Assembly (NCBI GenBank): GCA_038373865.1
Contig: JAXGGA010003935.1
Span: 31,174-95,173, forward strand
Length of the DNA stretch: 64,000 nt
Direction of reading: 5' to 3'
Origin: Uloborus plumipes
Taxonomy: Eukaryota; Arthropoda; Arachnida; Araneae; Uloboridae
The position numbers and the translations under genes were made by a program. The notes under the pieces were generated by a model, which ran no database searches, had not been told where the DNA came from, and saw only the letters and a list, made by a program, of their open reading frames with translations. How positions within the stretch are numbered: position 1 is the first letter of the stretch; each line of letters opens with the position of its first letter. Shown here in pieces: positions 40,201 through 53,336 of this stretch.

Positions 40201-43200
40201 AGTTACTTTAACCGCAAAATATTTTTTACTGTAAAATTTTACGGAAGAGAAAACGAGAATTAAAAAACGCGAGATACGAGCAAGAAGGATCACGCGCGCG
40301 CGCGAACCCAAGACCCAATTTTTACACACTGCTTTACTATCCACGGTACCAGATGAGACACATCAGGAAAGGGGAAATAGGGTGTCATCTACATCGCACA
40401 GTAAGTCACGTGGTGATCAATTGGCTCTGCAATAGCAATTTTTTTATCGGTACAATTTACTGTAAAGATGTTCTGTACTGTAACGCTAAATTTTACAATA
40501 ACATTTACTACAAAAGCTTCCTGAATTCTTAACAGTGTACTTAAAAACACAACGTACTTAAAAAAATAATATACTATGTAAATGACAGATATTGTTGTAA
40601 TCGACGAAAAAAAGTCAATTAATTATATTTTTGTGCATAACTAACATACTTTTAAATGCACTTACCCATCTGTATTTCAGGAGGAAGAAGACAAGAGGAA
40701 TTATAAATTCGAAAAAGACCTCAAACCATTGATGGACCTGTGGTCTCCATCAGCACTTTTCCCACAAAAATGGTCTGAACCAGGTAACGAAAAAGTAATT
40801 TCTCAACCTGATTATGGCTGCAATACTATTCTTAGAAAAATGATCAAATTATCTTTGTGCAAAAATATGTTTGAAGTGGAAAAAAATAACGTAAATAACG
40901 CGCAAATTATCAAGAAAATACAGCATATAGCTATTTTAAAGCTACAGTAGGATCTGATTATCAATTTGAAAAATTCAGCACACATTAAGAAAATCGGGAG
41001 AGAATTGAACGTCAACCGCACGTGGGATTTATAAACCAAATGATTTTCATACCACATTCAGCATATATACCGGTGACCACATGGTTAAAGGTTGTGCTCT
41101 CTCACGTCGTTTTTATTGCGCGGTGCATTCTTTCACTGACGAAAAGGCTCCTTTGCAGTCTTTAAGGTACTACATGCAGTGTTTTCTTGATTAGTTGCGC
41201 TTTATACAGGGTGACCCACAACATCGTGACAAACTTGAAGTGGAGGTAGAGAATACAAGAGCAAGCGACAATCCCTCATTAACATAGGGTCGCAAGCGCA
41301 ATGCTGTCGCATATATGGACACAAAACCAGACACTGATAGATACCAAACAGGTCATAAATTTATTACACAAAGATGATTTTAGACAATATTAAAAAAAAA
41401 AAAAGGTTTAAAGCGGTTATTTAACCCGTTAACTCCAGTGATCTATTCATAGATCACCTCTTTTCAGACTCCTCACTGAAAACTATACCCCTTTTTATCA
41501 TTTCTTATTCCTATTGGCTGGTTTCCTATTGGAAATTGGTTGAATAGGAAACCAGCCAATAAGAATAAGAAAGGATAAAAAGGAAAATTTTTCAGTGGGG
41601 AGTCTGAAAAGAGGCGATCTATAAATAGATCACTGGGCGGTTTTGGGTTAAAGTGGGGTCGAGTAGCTCTAATACACGTGTCACAGTGATAACGCAACGA
41701 AGGATGAAAGCTTGTCAGAATGGTTCGATATTGCCACAATAGGAGCGTTGTCATTGCAACTCACAAATTACAACTGCAGCTGCATGTGTTACAACTACTG
41801 CTTTAAGAAATTTTTAAAAGCTAAAATGCAATGCAAAATAATTTGTCATTATTTGTTACCTCTTTTGCATCTTTCAGTGTCTGGCTCTGTGTGCATGTAG
41901 CGTGCCAGCATTACATTCGTGACCAAATGTTCCTAGGTGATTCTTGCTTGTTATCCTGTTCTCTAACTCCACTCCAAGTTTTTACACAATGTTCTGGGTC
42001 ACCGTTTATACGTTGGTTTTTCTCTTCAATAATATTTATCAATTGCATGCTGAAAAACTTTCCATTTTGAGATTGTCTGTTCACAGAGTGCTTCTGCGCG
42101 TATGGTTGTGGTTCCTTCCTTATTCCAAAATTCGCCGAGAGTTTGTCTTTGAACGTACCCGAAGTGCTAGTGTGGTGCGAAGTCGACGGACCTATCAGGA
42201 GTGTGCCGCTGCTTTATGCTAAGGCTGCATTCCAGGCGAACGTAAAGGATTGGTCCACACAGGTACAGTTTTTTTTTTTTGCACTACATGCATCACATTT
42301 TCTATGTAAATCTGAAATGCGAACATCATCCATTAACATAAAATGATATAACTCGTGTGAAACGTTTTTTCGTTTATTTTTCTAATTCAAATCAAATTAT
42401 TAAAGTTGCGGGGAGGGGGGGAAAAACATAGTATTCAAAAGCAAATATTAATTTTTAGCATTTTTAACATTTACCAGCAGTGTTATTATGAATTTTGTGC
42501 AATAAAACGAGTTTACTCTAACGAGCTAACTTCGCCCTGTCCTTTTTTCTTCATATTATTTCAGTTTATCTATGAAGTAAGGATCTAACTTTATTGAGAT
42601 TCTAACTTACTACATACATAATGAAACTCTTCGAGCATTTGAAGTTCAACAAAAATTAATTTTGCTATTTGTTTCATTGTCAGATTTTCAATATTCATTT
42701 ATTTCAGTTACGAATTCTTTTATTTTGCAAATTTTTTCTTAAATAAAAATCAATCGATACATCCATCTATATGTATCCATGACATTTAAATGCAGTATGC
42801 ACTGTTTGTTATTTTCAAAAAATTCATGTTCATTGTTTATCGATAAATATGTCAACAAGGACGAGTGTTTTGCAGATGAGTGCGAGCGGAGAAATGACTT
42901 TCGAAGCGATGTACTACAACGAGAAGGTGTGTTGCTGGGAACCTCTGCTGGAACATGTGATAGTACGTGAAGGACTCTATCGACCGCTAGAAGTCATGTT
43001 TAAGGTGAGTAAAGGTCTTTAATGTCTCGTAATACGAACGATTGGTTTTTAAAAAGTTTTGCGGATTAACGTTTTGCTCCTGAAAATGTCATTCACATAA
43101 ATGACTAAAACTAGTTTCAAATTTATTGGAAACAGAGAAAAGAAAGAAAAATAGTTTTTAAACTAAAAAGGTCATTGATTTGAGATAAAAGCACACATTT

Positions 43201-46200
43201 TATCAATTCAGAAGTACAACGCCATTTTTTTCCTTTCATGTTTGCAAGAGCAAGCGAGTGGCAGTCTCACAAAACACATACAAAATGCGTGTTCCTCGAA
43301 TAAATGGATCTGAAAGTCCTACTGTAGTGGCTAGCAAATTACCTGGGATGCAAATTTCCTAGATACTTTTGTCATCTTCAGAAACTGGCCTAAAGTGGAG
43401 GTGGTAATAGATAGAGCTGACATGCATCAGTTGTGAGAAGACTCTTGGAAATGTTGGACCACATGGGACGATGATCCCTTGGGGTCCAACATTTCCACAT
43501 TGAGTTAATAAAACCAGGGAAACTATCATCATCCGCTTGATGAGGGTTATATAACGTATCAAAAAAGCCTCCTGGCTTACTCGTTTCTCAAAGTAGTGGC
43601 TGCAACGCCTAGGACTAGAACCCAATATCTACTGTTTAAAGGTCAGTTATTATGCATGTTGGCCCTAAACCTTGAGTTAAAATCAAATGAATGATACCTT
43701 TATCTCAACATTACTAACATTTCTCTGTATTCCAGGTGTTCCGCGACCGAGCCCACCCCATGGTGTGCAACGGACAAGACGAATTTGATGGAAGAACGAG
43801 ATCCTCCTTGGTGGACGCTGCGCAATCGGCCTGCTCGTCTCTGTCCTCCTCAGGTAACGAGACAGACGAGGAGGACCCAGTCACGACGACAGTCATCAGG
43901 AGGAGGACACCAGCCAGACTGAAGAGATTGTCCTCCATTGCCAAATCCAGAGGTAGGATCGCTTTCTTCGATGTAGTTTCAATGACTCAGTTGTGGAAAA
44001 CTCTCCAGGAATTGAGTTTAAGGCTTTTTTCTTGTGCTAAATTGTATTTCTGAATTGTTATCAAAAAGCTGAAAAAGAGTTTTCTTTTCTTAGATTCGAC
44101 AAGCTTTGTGGCGTGCCCAGGAGACAGCGACAGCGAAAACGAGGACGGCGTCCTGGAAAAGGTCGCCTCCACTTTTGACCACCTGTTTTCCGAGGACGAG
44201 GAGGGGGCTTCGGACGACCCTCCCTCAGATTCGGAGGGCATCGCCGACTTGCATTCGGATTCTGGAGAGACGGAGACTGCCGACAACGAGGATGTTTTCG
44301 ACGACGCCGCTGCGCCCGTTTTTGCCAGCCCTCACCATCATGAGCACAGAACCAGTGAGTAACGCTTTAAAGCTGGAACTGTTTTTTTATTTGAATCAAC
44401 AGGAAAAATCCAGTGTTACTGTACATGATTCATTCGTTCTCAAAAGGCTATATATCCAAAAGTATTGCACTCACAATGATGAGAAACATCTGAAATTAAT
44501 CACAAACTCATCAAGATTTCGAATTGTGCTAACCGAGCAGTATTTTTATATGGTGACAAAACAAGAAGCGCGTTTTTTATGTGTTTTACAATCTGCGTGA
44601 TGTGTACCTGTTCTTTTAAGGCTTTCTGGTGGCTGTTAACAACCTTCTGCATCTGCCCCAACTGCCAATACCCAAAACCCTAGAAGAACTTAATGGTAGC
44701 ACATATATGGTAGTGATAAATTTACCATAACGATGCTGTACATTACCAGGACGTAACACAAACACCAAAAAACAGCTTTTCTTGCTTTGTCATCATTCGA
44801 AAAATACTGCACTGGTACTACCACCTCAGCTCCAAATCTTGATGAGTTTAGAGTTATTTTCTTACATTCTTCTTCGTTGCACTTGCAATACTGTTGCATA
44901 CATAGCGCTTCGAAAACGAATGAATAATTTGTAGTAACCTTGTGCATTTATTTAATTTACGAGGAATCAATTCGAATGGTGTCAGAATAGTTTCCAGATT
45001 ATCCAGATTAGCTTATACCCACATTAGGGAATGATTATGAGCTAAAACTTAATCACTTCCTCTGATTTTGCAACTCCATACTATTAATAAGAACATGACC
45101 AATAACTAAGAGATTTTGAACAAAAAACCTGGATTATTTCAAGATATTTACATTCTTTTAATTGGGGGCATTTAACAGTCTTAACTTTGTCATGTAATAA
45201 TGTACTCATATGGTAGCATTGTCAAAGGGTAAGAGTAACTTAAAACTCAAAAAATGTCTGGTATTCAAAATGGACTGGCGTTACTGATTTAATTTGTGTA
45301 GCTCATTGCAATTATAGTTTTTGCGTGACTTGTTATAGTCAGAAATGCTATATCTTTCAGTGGATGCAGTTTCCGAGACGGCGTTGTACCTGACGGTCGA
45401 CTGCAGAGATCCTATTAATTTGAATGTCACTCCTGCTGCACTCTGTGTTATACAGGAAGTGTTTACGGTAAGAACTATGCCAAGAAGATTTTCATTTTGT
45501 AAGCAAGAGAAAGTACCTTCTTTGCAGCTTTAATAGAATAGAAATTAGCAATAAATCTTTAATGCACTTTTTTCTTTTATTTTCTTTCAAATTTATCAGG
45601 ATTGTATATTATCAAACAAAACTTTTTCAACGGTTTTTCAGTTAATATTATTCTTTAATATCTTTAACCTTTTTGGCACTATTCAACATCCCCTAATTTA
45701 TTCTACATTAACCTCAGAGGACTGTTACTGCCGTGTTACTGCAGAGTTGCGCATAGATGTAACTGCCGTGCTAAGCACAAAAGTCGTATCTGCACTTTTT
45801 AACAAAATTGAGTTATCGCCATCAGGTGGCTGTCTGTGACGTATTTTACCTAAATACAAAATTATAGGGTCATTTTATAACGGGAAATACTTTTCAAAAA
45901 TTTCTGAAAAAGTATCACCTGAATCAAATGCATGGTAGCGCAAAACTTTAAAGAGTTTTATCTCAGTTTGAGTTCGACTGCAGATACCACTTTGTGTTTA
46001 GCACGGCAATAGCGAGAATCTTCCCTTTTTTAATGGGGGATTTTCCTTCAGTCAAAAGTACTACTTTTTGTTACTGAAATTGATAGAATGATATAAAAAA
46101 ACAACATATGCCCGGAAAATACTTTAATTTTCCCAACAGTTTATTTTTTATTATTTTTTTAAATACCCTACCTTGAAAATGGGGCGTGGTTTTTGTGACG

Positions 46201-49200
46201 TCAGTGGTGCACCTAACAGCTCTCCTATTTTTTTTACTAACACCATTTTGCTTGACTTGAGTTGTCAAATCGCAGGAATCGGTGACGTCACGACCTTCGT
46301 CATCTCACTACAACCAATTAGATTTCGCGCTTACGTGCACCACTGACGTCATGCGCAGATGTTTTTTTTTCGGAATAGCATCTGCGCACCGTTTAAAATA
46401 ATTCATAAAAAATATATAACTGTGTCAAAAATAAAAAAAAAAAGGTCAATTCCTGTGTTTTGAAGCATGCTCTTTCAGAAAAAAATACTTTTAAAATTTC
46501 GGAAACTCCCCCATTGTCTAGAGAAAAATTCGCGGAAACCTACACCTCTCTTTACAGTCTCGTGATAAATCTTCTCATTTTCCTTGACGTAATAATTACG
46601 CAGGAGCTGACCAGTGCGGACACCACCCTCCAGTCCCGCCGCCAGGAGTCCAACAGGTCGTTACTGGTGCTGCGCAACTGCCTGGGCCCAGAATCAGCCG
46701 TGAAGGTGATGCGCAAGGACGGCGATGCGGGACAGTTCGTCGTGGCGGAGGAGGCGAGGGGCAGGGACACAGTGCCCAGGGTCACGGCCGAGCCGGACCT
46801 GGTCATGCCCTTGGTGGACATCAGTCCGGCCGATTCTGACTCGGAAATGGCAGGGTGAGTTCGACCAACGCCTCCTAAATACTAAAGGCCTATTACTTTC
46901 TGGTTTTCAGCACAGAGCAAAATTTCTTGCTTGGTTCACAAAGCCATGCCATGTACCGGAGTTCGTTAAGAAAGAGAAATTAACCATTGGTTCATTTCTG
47001 CATTTAAATTTAAAAATCAACCAATCAAAAATTTAATTCGAACATTGTTTGGATTATCACCATAACAACGGCATTATCGGATAGCCGCAAGGTGGTGCTT
47101 AAAGTGGAACCACTGTCGACGGTAGCGAAGCAAATTTAGTAGGCCTTTAGTATTTAGGAGGCATTGGTTCGACTTGGAAACAGCTGTTCCCAACCATTTT
47201 AACACTAGATTGCCCAAACAGTTATTTTGACTGCTTTTTAATTTCAATTATCTAATGACACAATTTCTTAGAATTTTAGATTTTTTAAACAGTATACGTA
47301 TATGTTTAAAAATAACTAGAGTTACTCCCCTCCCCCTTCTTAATTTCCCATAAAAATATGTGTTATATCTATACTTCCCAAGTAGTCAAAATGACTGCTT
47401 GTGCAACTTAGTGTTGAAAGGCTGTTATTCAATGCCTGTCAGTTCATTTTAATCTTAAATTTTGAAACAGAGAACAACTTTGTATTGCAATAAAACTATT
47501 TAATGTACAACTATTTACAATGAAGCTTCTTGGATATCAAAAGAACAATAATGCATAAGAGCTGAATAATAATTATTTCTTTTGAATGAACCGAAATGAC
47601 TCGTATTAAGGATTGAAAACAAGAACAGTCCATAGCATCTTCTGAAATTCAAAATAGAAATAAATTTGAATATGTTTACTTTTCTGATTTGAGTTCCAGT
47701 CCGGTAAATACTTTTTGACAAAGTGACTAGGATCTGGTTGCGGGCGGACCACCAACCAGAAAATAGTCCGCTTGACTGAGCTGACTGAAGTCAATGAAAA
47801 GATATAGAATAGAATTCAAATCGTAGCCCAACTCGTGCTTCTTAAACAGTTTGCTTGTGACGTCAGGTTTCGCAATTTGCATTTGGGGATAGACTCTCCA
47901 GCTATTATTACCCAAAAGCTAGGTACTGTATTAGAAATCATATCCAAAATATTTTAGTCTCAAAACTTCTCTTTTATTGAATTTAGTTCTTTTCAAAATT
48001 ATTGCCTAAAAACTAAAATTTTTAATACACTATTTTCTTACTAGTCGCTAATGATCGTCAGTTTGTTAGTTAAGTAAGATATTATGTGTTTGGATTTTTT
48101 AACAAGTTCTTTTTGTGACGGAACGACGATCTAACCTTTAAATTTTTGTGCAGGGCTGTCATTTCAACTTTTTCCGGGGGAGGGGGGGGGCAAAGGGTGC
48201 AAACACAATGCAATTTTATCGGAAAACAGCAAAAAACACGCCGACTTTTTTACAAATACATTGATTTCTCAAAGAAGGGGGGGGGGGTCAATTGCCCCCC
48301 CCCCTGCGCCCTAAATGACGGGCCTGTCTTGGTATTTATCTTTACCCCTCCGGAAGTCTTGTCTTTCCCCTGCGGAGGTGATTACCCTCCGGTTGGGAAC
48401 CACTGGAACTGGAAGACTGAATAAAGCTTTTATCTATGGCCGTTTAAAAATAATTTTAAAGAAAACATCTTTTCTTGGCATGGTAATCTCAAAGTTTTTG
48501 ACTCCAATAAAATAATGAAGAAACTCAACTTTTTTTTTTCTTGGCTAGTCTGAGTAGAAAAAAAGAAACTGTTAATGTCCATTTGTGTTCCCCCTCTTCA
48601 GATCTTCAACTAATTATAGTCTTTTTTACTATATTTAACCAATTTTCTGCTTCTCTTATTAATGAAATTTAAAATATTGCGCAGCTCAAAATTACTTATA
48701 AAAACAATATAGTCAAAACAATATATAGTTAAATCTGTTAAGAAATCTTCTTAGGCTACGAGACATTTCAAAACAAAATCAGTAGTCTTAATTTGTCAAA
48801 AGTATAAAAGTTGAACTTGGCTTTGTTTTCAGAGACGAAAACGATGGTTTCCACATGAGTCGCATGGCTGTGCCAACTCTCGTGAAGCCCCCTGATACAT
48901 CGGCGAACCCGTACGAAGAGAAATCCATTGATAAACTGTATGCCGAATCTACTCGGGAAAAGATTGTGATCGAGGTCAGTATCCTTCAAAATGATTCTTT
49001 TATACCATTAATTGTTGCTTTATAGTCCAAGGACTAGCAAAGTTGAAAAAAGAGCAATTTTAAGACTTCTGGCTCTTTCATATATCTTTCCCTCATCTCT
49101 TTTAAGCAACATGCCGGGTGTCTGACAGCCGAGAGTGGTTGCGTTTTTTTACTGCGTATCTCCCTTGTACTGGAAAAATAGTGATTTTTCAGTCATTTTT

Positions 49201-52200
49201 GGGCAATTCCACGTCCAATTAATGAAGAAAATAAAAGTGTTTGACCTCACTATTTACGATTCTAACAAAAATTGGTGTGAAGGACGCATATGACAAGATA
49301 AGTAATCCTGCCTGGCAAGTTTTAGATTTCTACTTCAAAAATTGTACGAAATACAGAGCTGTTAAAAAACGAAGAAAAAAATTTTTACATGCAACTTCTT
49401 TTCTAATTATAGTAGAATAAAAATCCAAAAACCATTGTGAAGACAAGAAATAGGGCCTGCCTATTGATATATTACATGACATATGTACGACAGGTTTAAG
49501 TTTCTAACTGCTGCAAAATGGTTAAAAAAATTACTATTTTTACCAGCAAAAATGTGATGCGCAGTAAAACACGCAGCCACTCTCAGCCGCCAGACACCCA
49601 GCATGCTGTTTAGAAGAGCATGGGGAAAGATATATTAAAGAGTCAGACGCGTCTTAAAATTGTCACTCGAAAACGTTGCTAGGTCTTAGACTATTAGATG
49701 TCGTCCACAAATTATGTCACGCTTTGAGAGGGGAAGGATGCTCGTGGACTTATGAATTTGCCAAGAGGGAGGGTGCAACAAGAAGTGAGATATCACACCT
49801 TTTAGTTAAATAAAATTATTTTTATAACAATACGTTTATTTAATGTAGCATAGTGTGTGACAAAAGGAGGAAAGAGGGTGAACAGTAAAGTGATTAGTAT
49901 AGGAATAGTATAACTTTTATCAGATTAATGGGAGAGGGGATCCGGTGACCCAACTGACAAAAGGTACGCCTGGGTTCTCGGCCGCCCTGTGGACTAGTCG
50001 GACATTATCAAACTTATAAAACTGTAAGAACTACGTTGGTTGCTGCCATTATTTAAAACATAAGAGGGAATCACAGACATAAAGATAACTTGATAAACTA
50101 GTGCTTCTATTAACATAATTAACATATTTACAAAAAAATAACTTCATATATTTGAAAACTAACAATAAGTTTGACACAAAACTGAATTCTATAGTTTTTC
50201 ATGCTAAATCATTATACATAACTGTTTTTAAAAAACGGATTTCCCTTTTGATGTTTCAGATGGAAGGCTTTGACAAGCTCGCGTGCCTTCTTCCAAACAG
50301 GAGAACTACAGTCATGTATGCCCTTCAACCTGTTAAGGTACTTTTTCCTGCTTTATTAAAATGTGCATGCAAAAAGTATTTAACACAAATATGTATGCGA
50401 ATTGTGTGTAGAAATGAGTCCGTATGGGCTTTTTTATGCGTAGTGTAACGTTTTATAATGAGCAGATACCTTAAAAACATTAATTTATAAACTTTTAAAA
50501 ATTGTTTTTGGTCCACTAATGTATAATAAACTTCAAAAATTTCTGTGTCCAAGCATTTTTTTCTTTCTCTTTATATACTTGCAATAATACTTGATTAATA
50601 TAAATCCTGTTTGTATGATATGTTTAGTTTTTAAAACCATACTGTAAGAAAAAAATTCGAAACGTTACTAGAAAATAATGGGTAGCTGCTGTGCCTAATT
50701 TCTGCTAGCAACATGTCTGGAAAAAAAAAGTGGAAGACTTCCCGCTAAAAGTCAGTAACCTTCCTGAAGAATTTAGAAACCTCTCCAGGAAAAAGTAAGT
50801 CACGTACTAAATTGAAAACTCTTCAAAAAAACTTAGGTTTATGGTAACAGTTCAGCACTTTCCTGTTTTACGTTTTACCAGGAAAGAACCGGGACCAGTT
50901 TAAAACATATGGGCTAAGCTAAGGCAGTATTGCAAGGAAATAGCTGAACTATTTATGTGCTGGTTATTACTGATGAGATGCCCCAAATAAGGGTTTGCCC
51001 TTTTTTGGGCTGAAGTCAGTCTGTACAGGTCTTAACTGAGCTGAAAGAGAAACACTAATAAAGAAATTGGATATATTTTCCGACTAGTAACTAAAATATT
51101 TTTCCTTGCACTGAGGAGTTCGCATTCATGCAATTTGTATCAATTCATGAAACTTTTTTGCAAAGAAACTTGATTTTTACAGAAAATAAGTGGAAACCCG
51201 CAAAATCCTGAACGTTGCCCAGAAATGATGTGAGACGTTACGGAACTTTCTTACAGTGCAAAAATAAACGAGCGAAATGATAAGACTGCAGCTTTTCTTA
51301 CCTATTATAGACATCATTTTTTCTTTCTTAGAATAAAACGAGGTACTTCGTCATTGCTGATACAGAAATATTTCATGGGCAAAGGACTGTTACCGTGCGA
51401 TCTCCTCTCAAGGTAAGTTAAATTGAGACGTTTCATAATGTAAGTGAAACAATTTGCCTCTCAAAATGACTTTGAGCCTAACTAGTAAACGATATAATCG
51501 AACCCTTGCTCGATACTAGGCAACACAACTGCAATATTTTACGTTCATTACAGATTCAGAATCATTTGGGACGACCAGTTCAAGTGTTGTGTGAGAAAAT
51601 TGCTCTAGAACTGGCGGGTGCCCTACCGGAGGACTACTCAAAGAATCCCTTTCAAGACAAGTTCGTTCGGCTCACTACCCTGGATGCAGACGGCTCTTAT
51701 GATTTACCACTAATTGTTGCTTATCATTGCAAGCTGTTCATTCGACCCATGCCTCTGGAAGAGGACCAGAAAGAGTTGAGTGGTTTTTCTCTTATATTAT
51801 CATCATGTTCATGACTAAACCACTCAGCTATTGAACTGTATAATTAATAGGAGAAGCTTCGGAAAATCTAGTCCTTAGGGCATCGGATTCTTGATTGGAG
51901 TTTCAAGGGCTTGGAGATTGACGCCAGCAAATACCCACTGAGTGCGTGCGAAGTATTTACTAGTTAAACCCGTGGGTTCTATAGTCCTGGGTTAAGTTAC
52001 TAGCACTTACCATAAAATTTTGCACATTTCATTGAAGATTTTATTTCCCGATACAAATTATGACTTAATGACTACTTGTTTTTGAACAAAAATCCTATTT
52101 TATTTACCTGAACATGTTTTCATTTTATCCATAGACCACAAAGCTACTGGTCTAAAGGACACCATTCTCCATGCGGTTCGTGTACACAGATGACAGAGAT

Positions 52201-53296
52201 GTACATAATTGTTTAAATGTGTAAGAAGTTTTACAGCTACGATACTCAATCTGCTACCCACAGTTCACCCTTACTTTTAACTCCCTAAATTCTCAAAATG
52301 CAACTTAAAGACATTTGAAGAAAAGGCGAGAAAAAATTTAATTGTACATTACGTTTATGTAAAATACACAAAAAAGTAATATATTATGCTTTGCTTCATG
52401 AAAATCATGTTCGAACCACATATACTGTACTCATTCGTAAAATGTTGGAGAGATTTTTAAGTATATTTTGTGTTCTATAATTTGTTCTTCGTTGAAAAAT
52501 AAAGTGGTGATAACTTTAATTTTGTGTTTTCCCTATTCCAGGTACGGTCTTAGCAGTGAGGGAATCTGGTGGAAAGACATGACAGCAGCCCAGAAAAGCA
52601 GCAAATTTCTCGAATGCTACGCAGAAAAGGAATCGGATAGCCTATTCTGCATGAAGGTAAAACGTATTTTTTAAAGTTTAAAAACAACAACTACAACAAA
52701 GCACGATTAATTGGAAATGCTGCCCTTGTATTTTGAAGTTGTAAGAACAGTCGTAAACTATCTAAATGTCAGTAATTAAAATTTTCAAATTATCCAAAAT
52801 CATCTTCGTGGTATTAAAGCGATATGCTTTTTATTGAGGTTGTTTATTTAGAGATTATGATGCTGTATAATTATTAGTCGTTCTATTGTCTTGCCAGCAG
52901 GAACATTTCCAGTGTGAAATAGTAATTGTTAAGAGATTTTTTAATATCTTGATTTGCATTGAATGCAGCTGTTGAACGCTAACTAAGTGGTAGAAAAAAC
53001 CGTAAAATCGAATTAGATAGGTGTCACGCGCTAGCAGTGAAAAAAAGGGCAAAAGTTTTGGTGATATTAAAGAAATTTTCAATTCAATAGAAACATAACC
53101 ACCTGCATTTGATTAGAACATCATTTTGAGTAAAATAAATCCAATAATTTGGCTAAAGCTCTACATTTCAACGAACACTCTTTATTTTAGTTGCATGCAT
53201 TATGGGGAAATATTTACTTTACTTTATCGATATTGATTCATTCAAACTGTTTGCAAAAGAATTGTAGATTTTATTTTTCTAAAGTAAAGTATCCTT

Positions 53297-53336
<40 letters not shown>

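Noticed and set aside
41473..41754. Minus-strand ORF of about 93 codons
   Set aside because: It lies largely in the arms of the palindromic MITE, where open frames arise from the inverted repeat.
44106..44600. Long + strand ORF in another frame over exon 33
   Set aside because: The frame carrying the acidic segment keeps phase with exons 32 and 34; the alternative frame runs through the donor into the foldback repeat.
47181..48405. Confident hAT transposon
   Set aside because: Only end-like motifs match; no transposase or clear 8-bp target duplication was seen, so it is listed as tentative.
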